16,298 bases of DNA from AP-15 sp036404275 (GCA_036404275.1 DASXAM010000137.1:1-16298); one strand, 5' to 3'; shown: positions 7,605-14,745, counted from the first letter of the stretch. A program made the numbers and translations. Notes: a model not told the origin generated them from the sequence alone.

Positions 7605-8183
7605 CCTTTAGCCTCTCCCGAACCGGCGCCGGTTGTGGCGCGGCGGGAAAAGGATTGCAACCTCGATATACCCGCGGACGCCGCCGCCCGTCTATCGCCC
7701 GGCGGCACAACGCTTTAAGCAGAAGATGCGGGCGGGACGCGCCCGGCGACCGGCTCGCTCGGGCCGAGATGCGGTGGCGCAAAATCGGCCGCCGTCGCCC
7801 GTTCGGACGGTCGCGAATTCCGATCACCGGGTTATGGGCGGCGACCAGCCGCTCCCACAGCTGGCGAATGCTGCGGTGGGTCGTGTCGTGCATATAAACG
7901 TGCCCCGCCTGGTCGAAGCCGAAAAGGCTCGCCTCGGGATCGTTGCGGACCATTTGAAGGGCTTGGTTTGATCGCGCCGAGATAGCCGACGAGGCGGTCG
8001 AGGTCGGCGAGTCTCGTGTGCCGCAGCACGTCTTGGATGGGGATCGCATGAAAAGGCACCGGGCCGGGTCCTGCCGGCAGGTCGCGAGCGAGCTCGAAAA
8101 AGACTGAGACAGCAGAAAATCGTCCTTGATCGCTGCAAAGCTCGCAGCCTGTCTGCCCGATGAAGCGCGGCAGGTCTACGAGT
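7605..8183 (-). other. Gene-poor stretch upstream of fixJ with broken coding-like segments
   Basis: No intact gene is supported. On the minus strand, coding-like text appears in two different frames. One segment at about 7975-8175 reads LPRFIGQTGCELCSDQGRF and later PFHAIPIQDVLRHTRLADLD. After an apparent shift near 7960, a second segment reads MVRNDPEASLFGFDQAGHVY and then RSIRQLWERLVAAHNPVIGI. The smooth join in sense suggests a single ancestral gene broken by a frameshift, but I do not recognise the family. The part nearest fixJ (about 7605-7800) looks non-coding and should contain the fixJ promoter. No FNR box was seen. Confidence 0.4.
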
Positions 8184-8359
8184 TGCATGCGCATACGCCA
8201 CGATACCGACGACGATCGCAAAATTGAGGATCGAGAGATTGCGCGCGACACGCAGGACGGCCTGTTGCTCGCTGCTCTCGACATGGCGACGCGCACCAGC
8301 TCGGCGGCGCGACCGAAATAGGTGTGCGTTCCGGTGGCGGTGGGGGTCCTGCGGGCGAA
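8184..8359 (-). pseudogene. Frameshifted fragment of an H+-ATPase-type (P3A-like) P-type ATPase
   Basis: Reading the minus strand from about 8359, the frame gives RRTPTATGTHTYFGRAAELV, which matches the actuator region of plasma-membrane proton-efflux ATPases (TATGxxTYFGRTAELV). Near 8284 one base appears to be missing, and the next frame continues as HVESSEQQAVLRVARNLSIL followed by NFAIVVGIVAYAHA, the start of the next TM helix. The match then stops. Only about 58 codons of a protein of about 800 aa remain: there is no DKTGT, PEGLP-type or hinge motif nearby. It is a dead remnant, unrelated to the intact P2-like ATPase at 2725-5292. It lies directly behind the receiver-only gene. Confidence 0.7.
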
Positions 8360-8375
8360 AGGCTCGTCGAAACCA

Positions 8376-8759
8376 TTATGGCTGATGTTTGGGGCTTTCG
8401 GGCGCAAGGCCGTCTGAGGCGTTCCGAATGAGGGCCAACAGCTCATCGGCGCGATAGGGTTTGCTGACGACGGCCAGGACGCCCGCGGCTTTGGCGCGCT
8501 GTTCGGCCGCCTTGCTCGGCTGTCCGGTCACGATAATCACCGGAAGGTCGCTCCCGCGGCGCCGCAGCGTCTCGAGCACCTCGAAACCGCTCATCCCCGG
8601 CATCTGCAAATCGAGGAGCAGGCAATCCCCCGGCTCGGGCCGAATTTGCCCGAGAAATTCGTGACCCGAGGCGAATTCCCGCGCCGCCAGCCCCTCGCAT
8701 TCGAGGAGCAGCCGCAGCGATTCGCGAGTCGCCTGGTCGTCGTCAAGAATGAATATCAT
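8376..8759 (-). CDS. Stand-alone receiver-domain response regulator (FixJ-like receiver, no output domain)
   Basis: A 127-aa cytoplasmic protein that is only a receiver domain. It shows Asp6-Asp8, phospho-acceptor Asp50 (CLLLDLQMPGMSG), Thr78 (IIVTGQ) and Lys100 (VSKPYRADEL), so it should be phosphorylatable. No DNA-binding or enzymatic domain follows; the protein ends about 15 residues after the last receiver helix. The gene diverges from fixL with a 130-bp gap, so the FixL kinase is the most likely phosphodonor. It could act as a phosphate sink or competitor for FixJ, or as a phosphorelay carrier. The ATG at 8759 has only a weak SD (GAAG). The receiver resembles that of FixJ, so it may descend from a fixJ copy. 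Confidence 0.85.
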   Translation of the reverse strand: MIFILDDDQATRESLRLLLECEGLAAREFASGHEFLGQIRPEPGDCLLLDLQMPGMSGFEVLETLRRRGSDLPVIIVTGQPSKAAEQRAKAAGVLAVVSKPYRADELLALIRNASDGLAPESPKHQP

Positions 8760-8889
8760 CGAGCTTCACAATCGGGCCGTAACCGCGCTTAACTCGCAAG
8801 ACTGGAACGGTCGATCCTGAGTCGAAGTTGTCGGCGATGGCGGCCACGCTGTTGATGCGATCTTGGAATCTATCCGCCTGGAGGCGGTG

Positions 8890-10377
8890 ATGGATAATGC
8901 ATCGCCCGCGCCGTCGGCGGGCCTGCTCGCTGCGATTGTCGAATCCTCCGAGGATGCCATCGTCAGCACGACCCTCGACGGCATCGTCACCAGCTGGAAC
9001 CGTGCGGCCGAGAATATTTTTGGCTACACCGCCGCGGAAATGCTGGGGCGGCCAGTTACACCGCTGGCGCCGACCGAGCGTATCGCCGAATTGCCGGGAC
9101 TGCTCGCTCGGATCGCTGCCGGCGAGCGCATTGTTCATTATCGGTCCGAACGGCGGCACAAGGATGGGCGCGTCTTTCCGGTGGCGATGATGATTTCGCC
9201 AATCCGCGACGAACAGGGACGCATCGTCGGCGCCTCCCGGATCACCCGCGACATCACCGAAGAACAAAACTCGGAGATGGCGCGTCGCCGAGACGCCGCG
9301 CAACTGCAAGCCATCCTCGACACCGTGCCGGACGGCATGATCATCATCGACGAGCATGGAACGGTTCGGTCCTTCAGCGCCACGGCCGAGCGCATGTTCG
9401 GCTACGCCGCCGAGGAAGTGCTCGGGCATAACGTCCAGCTGCTGATGCCGTCGCCCTATCGCGAGCAACACGACGAATATGTCGCCCGTTATCTGGCGAC
9501 CGGCGAGCGGAGGATCATCGGCTTGGGGCGGGTCGTCGCGGGAGAGCGCAAGGACGGAACGATCTTTCCGCTGGAACTGGCGGTCGGTGAGGTCAAAACC
9601 GAAGGTCACCGCCTGTTCACCGGGTTTGTGCGCGACCTGACCGAGCGGCAGAAAACCTTGCGCCGGGTGCAGGAACTGCAGGCCGAGCTCTCGCATGTGT
9701 CGCGGCTGACCGAGATGGGGCAGATGGCCTCGGCGCTGGCACACGAAATCAACCAGCCGCTGACCGCCGCCGCCAATTATCTTCAGGCCATCCGGCGGTT
9801 GCTGGCGAGCGGTGACCGCGCTGCCCGGGTTCCGGGCGTTCTCGATCAGGCGCTGGCGCAGATCGAGCGCGCCGCCGAAATCATCGCGCGGTTGCGTGCC
9901 TTCATGCGCAAGGGCGAGAGTAAAGAACGCCCCGAGCAATTGGCCCCGGTCATCGAAGAGGCGGCGGCCTTGGCGCTGATCGGCGCCAAGGAGCGGGGCA
10001 TCGATGTGCGCCTCGTGACGGCGCCCGATCTGCCCCGGGTCGCGATCGACAAGCTGCAGATCCAGCAGGTGCTGATCAATCTGATGCGCAACGCGATCGA
10101 GGCTATGGCGGAGAGCGCACGGCGCGAGCTGACGATCACTGCGGAGGTCGTGGGGGACGGCATGGTCGGCGTGCGTGTCGGCGATACCGGCCCGGGAATT
10201 GCCCCCGAGGTCGCCGAACGGCTGTTTCAGCCCTTTGTCACGACCAAGCCGCAAGGAATGGGCGTCGGGTTGTCGATCTGTCGTTCGATCGTCGAAGGAC
10301 ATGGCGGCCGCCTGTGGACGGAGGCCAATCCCGGAGGCGGCACTGTGTTCGCCTTCGTGCTTCGCGCGGCGCAATAG
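8890..10377 (+). CDS. fixL: FixL oxygen-sensing haem-PAS histidine kinase
   Basis: This 495-aa soluble sensor kinase has no TM helices. Numbering from ATG 8890: PAS-A about 11-125; PAS-B about 135-250 with the haem-PAS signature: His194 (YREQHDEY) and, exactly 20 residues on, Arg214 (IIGLGR), equivalent to B. japonicum FixL His200 and Arg220. The HisKA helix carries phospho-His285 (ALAHEINQPL), and the ATPase domain has the N box (Asn401), DTGPGIA and GMGVGL. Oxygen binding at the haem is expected to switch the kinase off, so low O2 leads to FixJ phosphorylation. Length and double-PAS layout match the soluble B. japonicum FixL (505 aa). A TTG at 8863 is in frame, but GGAGG five bases before ATG 8890 decides for the latter. 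Its partner fixJ is not adjacent but about 1.3 kb away on the other strand. Confidence 0.95.
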   Translation: MDNASPAPSAGLLAAIVESSEDAIVSTTLDGIVTSWNRAAENIFGYTAAEMLGRPVTPLAPTERIAELPGLLARIAAGERIVHYRSERRHKDGRVFPVAMMISPIRDEQGRIVGASRITRDITEEQNSEMARRRDAAQLQAILDTVPDGMIIIDEHGTVRSFSATAERMFGYAAEEVLGHNVQLLMPSPYREQHDEYVARYLATGERRIIGLGRVVAGERKDGTIFPLELAVGEVKTEGHRLFTGFVRDLTERQKTLRRVQELQAELSHVSRLTEMGQMASALAHEINQPLTAAANYLQAIRRLLASGDRAARVPGVLDQALAQIERAAEIIARLRAFMRKGESKERPEQLAPVIEEAAALALIGAKERGIDVRLVTAPDLPRVAIDKLQIQQVLINLMRNAIEAMAESARRELTITAEVVGDGMVGVRVGDTGPGIAPEVAERLFQPFVTTKPQGMGVGLSICRSIVEGHGGRLWTEANPGGGTVFAFVLRAAQ

Positions 10378-10383
10378 CGATTT

Positions 10384-10401
10384 GCTGCGCCGCGCCGCAG
10401 C
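10384..10401. terminator. Possible terminator hairpin between convergent fixL and fixK-like genes
   Basis: GCTGCG and CGCAGC form a perfect 6-bp stem with a 6-base loop in the 31-bp gap between the two converging stops. There is no T-run, so it may be only a GC-rich hairpin. Confidence 0.3.
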
Positions 10402-10408
10402 GCTCATG

Positions 10409-11098
10409 TCATTCGTCCCCAACGGCCTCGAGCGCATCGCGGTCGAGGAGCGAAATCTGATGCGCATTGGCGAGGGCGATCAGACGGCGGCGCTTCAAGT
10501 CCGACAAGACGCGGCATACGGTCTCGACCGTCAGACCGAGGTGATCGGCAATATCGCTCCGCGGCATCGACAGCCGAATCTGTCCGCCGGCATCCTGGCG
10601 ATCGGCCATTTCGATCAGGAACGACGCCACCCGCTCGCAGGCCGTCATGCGGCCGAGGCGGAGCAGATGGTTGTGCGTTGTCAGCAGATTCCGCAGCATG
10701 ATTTCGCGCAAATGCCGCGCGATTTCCGCATTGTCCCGGATCAGCCGTTCGGTCGCAGTGCGCGGGAAGCTCAGGACCGTGACGTCGTCGACCGCTTCGG
10801 CCGAGAAGCCGCGCTCCCCGAAATCCTCGAAGCCGAACGAATCGCCGGGGAGGCAGAACTCGGCGATGTGCCGCCGTCCATCGGCCAGGAATTTGCAGAT
10901 GCGGACGGTACCGCGAACTACCCTGTACCAACTCCCGGCCGGCTCGCCTTCGCCATAAATCTGCTGGGCAGACGAGAACTGCCGCCGACTTGCGATCTGT
11001 TCCAGCGCAATCAGCGCGTCGACCTGTCCCCAATGCCCCGGTACGACCACTCTTGCACTGTGTTCGCCGACCTGTGACGCGGCGAGTTGCTGGTACAT
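10409..11098 (-). CDS. fixK: FixK-like Crp/Fnr transcription regulator
   Basis: A 229-aa Crp/Fnr-family regulator. The cyclic-nucleotide-like sensor domain spans about 25-140 (IYGEGEPAGSWYRVVRGTVR), followed by the dimerisation helix and a C-terminal winged HTH (about 150-225) with recognition helix VETVCRVLSDLKR. Glu192 and Arg196 correspond to the FNR residues that read TTGAT sites, consistent with the boxes in this window. The N-terminus has no cysteines, so it lacks the Fe-S cluster of FNR/FnrN; this is the FixK type, controlled by its level. Cys195 replaces the Ser normally between Glu and Arg; Cys68, Cys82 and Cys154 also occur. The start at 11098 is strong: AGGAGG lies just upstream. 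A FixJ-like site 70 bp upstream suggests transcription by phospho-FixJ. The closest known type is FixK/FixK2; the exact subgroup is uncertain. Confidence 0.88.
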   Translation of the reverse strand: MYQQLAASQVGEHSARVVVPGHWGQVDALIALEQIASRRQFSSAQQIYGEGEPAGSWYRVVRGTVRICKFLADGRRHIAEFCLPGDSFGFEDFGERGFSAEAVDDVTVLSFPRTATERLIRDNAEIARHLREIMLRNLLTTHNHLLRLGRMTACERVASFLIEMADRQDAGGQIRLSMPRSDIADHLGLTVETVCRVLSDLKRRRLIALANAHQISLLDRDALEAVGDE

Positions 11099-11167
11099 CC
11101 TGTCCTCCTCCGCAAATTCCGGAGCCCAGGATCTTCTCGCGGCAGCCCCCGCGATATTCGGATTGGT

Positions 11168-11188
11168 CCTTACGGGTTTCTACGTAGG
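11168..11188 (-). promoter_or_regulatory. FixJ-like binding site upstream of fixK
   Basis: On the minus strand the site reads CCTACGTAGAAACCC followed by GTAAGG. This closely resembles the FixJ site of rhizobial fixK promoters as I remember it (TAMGTAG, then a T-rich/CCC core, then GTAMG). It lies 70-90 bp upstream of the fixK-like ATG in the 115-bp gap after the GNAT-fusion gene. The match is from memory of the consensus, not a matrix score. Confidence 0.6.
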
Positions 11189-11213
11189 CTAAACCGCCGG
11201 GCGGGGATCCCAG

Positions 11214-13898
11214 TCATTCCCCAAGCGGTTTACAGACGAGCAGGACAGCGGGATCCGCCTCTTTCGGGCCGACCGCAAAACCAAGCTCGCGGCAGATTTG
11301 CAGCATCGGCGCGTTTTCGCGCAGCACTTCGCCGACAAGTTCGCCGATGCCGCGCTGCCGTGCGATGTCGATCAGGCGCGTCATCAGCAGGTATCCGACG
11401 CCGCGCCCTTTCCAATCGCTGCGGACGGCGACGGCAAATTCGGCGCGCAATTTGTCGGGGTCGGCAAAGATATGCGCCACGCCGACCGGAACCCCGGCAA
11501 TCTCGGCAAGCAGCGCCAGCTCCCGGTCGTAATCGAGCTGCGACAGCCGGGCCGCAACCTCGCGGGTCAGACCGCGCACCGGCGCGAAGAACCGCAGCCG
11601 CAAATCCTCGTGGCTCATATGAGCGGCCAAATCTTGCAGCATCGGCTCGTCTTCCGGGCGCAGCGGCCGCATTCGTACGGTTGTCCCGTCGAGCAATCGG
11701 GTGATGGTTTCGAGATATTGGGGATAGGGCGCGATGGCCAGCCTTGCGGCGCCCGGACCTTTTGTCGGCTCGACGCGGAGCCGCGCATCGAGCGCGAGGA
11801 CGCCGGCAGCGTCTGCGAGCAACGGGTTAAGGTCGAGCTCTCTGATCTGCGGGTGGTCGGCGGCAAGCTGGCCAAGACGGATCAGCACATCAATGACCGC
11901 TTCGATGTCGGCCGGCGGTCTGCCGCGATATCCGTGCAGGAGCTGCCAGACCCGCGTACGCGCCATCAACCTGCGGGCCAGCAAATCGTTCAACGGCGGG
12001 AGCTCGAGGGACGTGTCGCGCATGATCTCGACCGCGGTGCCTCCTTGGCCGAACGCCACCAGTGGTCCAAACACCGGATCTTCGACGAGCCCGACGAGAA
12101 GTTCTCGGGCGGCGGGCCGCCGGACCATCGGCTGAACGAGAAATCCGTCGAGGCGGGCGCTTGGACGTGCTCTCTCGATCCGTTCTAGCATTGCCGCCGC
12201 CTCGCTGCGGACCTGGTCGCCATCGCTCAGATTAAGCGTCACACCTCCGAGGTCGCTCTTATGAACGATGTCGGGCGACACGATCTTGAGCACGACCGGA
12301 AACCCGATGGATGCGGCTACAGACGCGGCCTGGCCCGGATTCTCGGCGAAGCCGCTGGCCACCAGCGGGAGGCCATAGGCGCCAAGAACAGCGCCGACCT
12401 CTTTTAGACCGAGCCAGGATTTCCCGGCAGCCAGCGCCGTTGCGATCACCCGTCCCGCCGTCTCGAGATCGGGGCGGAACGAATCCGGCCGCGCCGCCGG
12501 CGTTTCCATCAAGAGCTCGCGGTTGCGGCGATGCTCCACCCGATGCAGAAATCCACGGACCGCGCTATCGGGGCTGTCGTAGGTGGCGATGCGGGCCTGC
12601 GCAAAGAGTTGCCGCGCCGGCTGTGCCGAATATTCGCCGAGCCAGGCGGTAATCACGTTGCGGCCGCGCAGCGCGGCGGGTTCCGTGTTTGCGATCACGT
12701 CGATTACCGCCCGCGCCGCCTCCTCCGGCTGCGCCAGTGCGGTCGGACAGTTGAGCACCAGGACGGCATCGGCCTCGGGATCGCGGATCACAGTCGCGAG
12801 CGCATCGGCATAGCGCTTCCCCGACGCGTCGCCGATGATGTCGATCGGGTTGCCGTGGCTCCAGGTTGCCGGCAGCAGCCGGTTCAACTCGGCAATCGTT
12901 TCTTCGGACAGCGCCGCCAGCCGGCCGTCGGCCGCAATCAACGCATCGGTCGCGAGCACGCCTGCCCCGCCGCCATTGGTCAGGATCGCCAGGCGATCGC
13001 CGGTTTGCTCGCGCGTCAGGGTCAGTGTCTCTGCGGCATCGAACAATTCTCCGATCGTCGCCACCCGCAAGACGCCGGCGCGGCGAAACGCGGCTTCGTA
13101 GACGGCGTCGGCGCCGGCCAGGGCTCCGGTGTGCGAGCCGGCGGCATGTGCGCCGGCGGTCGATCGGCCCGCCTTTAGAACCAGGACAGGTTTGATGCGC
13201 GCGGCGGCACGCGCCGCCGACATGAACTTCCGCCCGTTTCTGATGCCTTCGACGTAGAGCAGGATCGCGTCGGCTTGGAGATCGGCGGCCAGATAGTCGA
13301 GCATGTCGCCGAAATCGACATCCGCCATGTTGCCCAGCGAAACGACATGCGAAAAACCGATCCGGCGGGGCACCGCCCAATCGAGCATGGCCGTGATTAT
13401 CGCCCCCGATTGGCTGAGGAAGGCGATCTTTCCAGCCGCGGCCGGCACATGGGAAAAGGTCGCATCGAGCCCGAGCGGCGGCACCATGACGCCGACGCAA
13501 TTCGGCCCGACCACGCGCAGCAGGTGGGGCTTTGCCGCGTCGAGCAGGGCTTGCTGAAGTGCTCGTCCTCGCTCGCCGAGCTCGCTGAAACCGGCGCTGA
13601 TGACCACGGCGCCGCGTGTGCCGCGCGCACCGAGCTCCCCGATCAGCGTGGGCACCGTGCCGGGCGGCGTCGTGATGATCGCAAGATCAGGCGTCTGCGG
13701 GAGGCTTGCGATGTCCGGGTAGACGGTTTCTCCGTCGATCTTGCGGTGATGCGGATTGACCAGCATCAGCCTGCCGGCAAACCCGGCGCGGCGCAGGTTG
13801 CGCACGACAACTGCGCCCACCGAGCCGGGCCGAGAGGTTGCCCCGATCAGCGCCACCGACTGCGGTTTGAACAGCTTGTCGAGATTGCGGACGGACAT
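11214..13898 (-). CDS. Pat-type acyl-CoA synthetase (NDP-forming)/GNAT acetyltransferase fusion
   Basis: An 894-aa cytoplasmic fusion. Domains in order: CoA-binding Rossmann domain (about 8-135, SVALIGATSRPGSVG), succinyl-CoA-synthetase-like ligase domains (about 150-460), ATP-grasp domain (about 485-705), and a C-terminal GNAT domain (about 725-890) with the acetyl-CoA loop WKGRGVG (about 829-835). This is the layout of the protein lysine acetyltransferase Pat/PatZ (YfiQ), which in enterobacteria acetylates acetyl-CoA synthetase. His256 in GSHTGAL is at the position of the phospho-His of ADP-forming acetyl-CoA synthetases, so ligase activity cannot be excluded. ATG at 13898 is preceded by GGCGAGGG; the longer open frame to 14285 runs through the FNR box and the divergent CBS gene and is rejected. 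Transcription probably starts from the box at 13957, with a CATCCT -10 at the class II distance. Confidence 0.9.
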   Translation of the reverse strand: MSVRNLDKLFKPQSVALIGATSRPGSVGAVVVRNLRRAGFAGRLMLVNPHHRKIDGETVYPDIASLPQTPDLAIITTPPGTVPTLIGELGARGTRGAVVISAGFSELGERGRALQQALLDAAKPHLLRVVGPNCVGVMVPPLGLDATFSHVPAAAGKIAFLSQSGAIITAMLDWAVPRRIGFSHVVSLGNMADVDFGDMLDYLAADLQADAILLYVEGIRNGRKFMSAARAAARIKPVLVLKAGRSTAGAHAAGSHTGALAGADAVYEAAFRRAGVLRVATIGELFDAAETLTLTREQTGDRLAILTNGGGAGVLATDALIAADGRLAALSEETIAELNRLLPATWSHGNPIDIIGDASGKRYADALATVIRDPEADAVLVLNCPTALAQPEEAARAVIDVIANTEPAALRGRNVITAWLGEYSAQPARQLFAQARIATYDSPDSAVRGFLHRVEHRRNRELLMETPAARPDSFRPDLETAGRVIATALAAGKSWLGLKEVGAVLGAYGLPLVASGFAENPGQAASVAASIGFPVVLKIVSPDIVHKSDLGGVTLNLSDGDQVRSEAAAMLERIERARPSARLDGFLVQPMVRRPAARELLVGLVEDPVFGPLVAFGQGGTAVEIMRDTSLELPPLNDLLARRLMARTRVWQLLHGYRGRPPADIEAVIDVLIRLGQLAADHPQIRELDLNPLLADAAGVLALDARLRVEPTKGPGAARLAIAPYPQYLETITRLLDGTTVRMRPLRPEDEPMLQDLAAHMSHEDLRLRFFAPVRGLTREVAARLSQLDYDRELALLAEIAGVPVGVAHIFADPDKLRAEFAVAVRSDWKGRGVGYLLMTRLIDIARQRGIGELVGEVLRENAPMLQICRELGFAVGPKEADPAVLLVCKPLGE

Positions 13899-13956
13899 CG
13901 CCCTCGCCTGTCGTTCGATTGCCGAAAAAGGATGACGACACCGGTTCGCGCGGGCC

Positions 13957-13970
13957 TTGATTTGGATCAA
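13957..13970. promoter_or_regulatory. FNR/FixK box, perfect palindrome, divergent promoter
   Basis: TTGATTTGGATCAA fits TTGAT-N4-ATCAA completely. It sits 58 bases from the ATG of the GNAT fusion on one side and 49 bases from the ATG of the CBS-BON gene on the other. At the class II distance, a -10-like element is visible in each direction: CATCCT on the minus strand and CAGAAT on the plus strand. One dimer site could therefore serve both genes. Confidence 0.85.
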
Positions 13971-14019
13971 GGCAGCGGGCGTTTCGCGCGGCAGAATCGG
14001 CCGACGGTCGGAGATAGCG

Positions 14020-14745
14020 ATGAATTCAGCCGATGTCATGACCCATCCGGTGATCGCGACAACCCCGGAGACGACAATCTTGCAGGCAGCAAGACTGATG
14101 ATCGAGCGCCGCGTCAGCGGTCTGCCGGTCGTCGACGGCAGCGGCGCCGTGGTCGGGATCGTCACCGAAGGCGACCTGTTGCGCCGTTTCGAGACCGGCA
14201 CCGCGGCGCGGCGCGGCCGGTGGCTCGAACTGCTGACCGGTCGCGGGCGTCTTGCCAGCGAATTTATCAGCACGCATGCGCGCAAAGTCGGCGAAGTGAT
14301 GACCCGACACGTCGTCTCGGTGACGCCGCAGAGCCCGCTTTCGGACGTCGCAGAGCTGATGGAGAAGCATCGCGTCAGGCGCCTGCCGGTGATCGATCAG
14401 GGGCAGCTGGCCGGCATCGTCAGCCGCGCCGACCTGGTTCGCGCCTTGATCGCAGCACTCTCGGAGCCGGAATCCGCTGGCGTCAGCGACGAGGACATTC
14501 GTCGACGGATCCTCGATGGGATCGCCGCGCAACCCTGGAGCCGAGGCTGTTTGGTGTCGGTTGCGGTCACAAACGGCGTTGTCGAGCTCAAAGGGGCTGT
14601 CACCGGCGACGACGAGCCGATCGCGCTCAAGGTGCTCGCCGAGACCGTCCCCGGCGTCAGAGAAGTTCGCGTTCGCCTCGTCCGGATCGAGCCCTGCGCC
14701 GGCACCGTCATGCCGCCGGAAGGATCGCCGCCGACAATCGTCTGA
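14020..14745 (+). CDS. CBS-pair protein with C-terminal BON domain
   Basis: A 241-aa soluble protein. CBS1 is about 1-60 (DVMTHPVIATTPETTI, GIVTEGDLL), CBS2 about 90-147 (EVMTRHVVSVTPQSPL, GIVSRADLVRAL), and a BON domain spans about 155-223 (VSVAVTNGVVELKGAVTGDD). CBS pairs bind adenine nucleotides and often sense energy charge; BON domains are usually linked to membranes or lipids, but this protein has no signal peptide, so it should stay in the cytoplasm. No catalytic domain is fused, and its target is unknown. ATG at 14020 is supported by GGAG six bases upstream. The same open frame begins at 13957 inside the FNR box; that longer form is rejected. Divergent from the GNAT-fusion gene and sharing its regulatory site. 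Confidence 0.9.
   Translation: MNSADVMTHPVIATTPETTILQAARLMIERRVSGLPVVDGSGAVVGIVTEGDLLRRFETGTAARRGRWLELLTGRGRLASEFISTHARKVGEVMTRHVVSVTPQSPLSDVAELMEKHRVRRLPVIDQGQLAGIVSRADLVRALIAALSEPESAGVSDEDIRRRILDGIAAQPWSRGCLVSVAVTNGVVELKGAVTGDDEPIALKVLAETVPGVREVRVRLVRIEPCAGTVMPPEGSPPTIV

Noticed and set aside
8853..8866. TTGATGCGATCTTG before fixL as an FNR box
   Set aside because: Spacer is three bases instead of four and the right half does not match ATCAA; it also overlaps the start region at an unsuitable distance.
8743..10467. 574-aa open frame on the minus strand across fixL
   Set aside because: It is the antisense shadow of fixL, whose haem-PAS and kinase motifs are unmistakable; the antisense translation has no recognisable domain. 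Such long shadows are common in GC-rich DNA.
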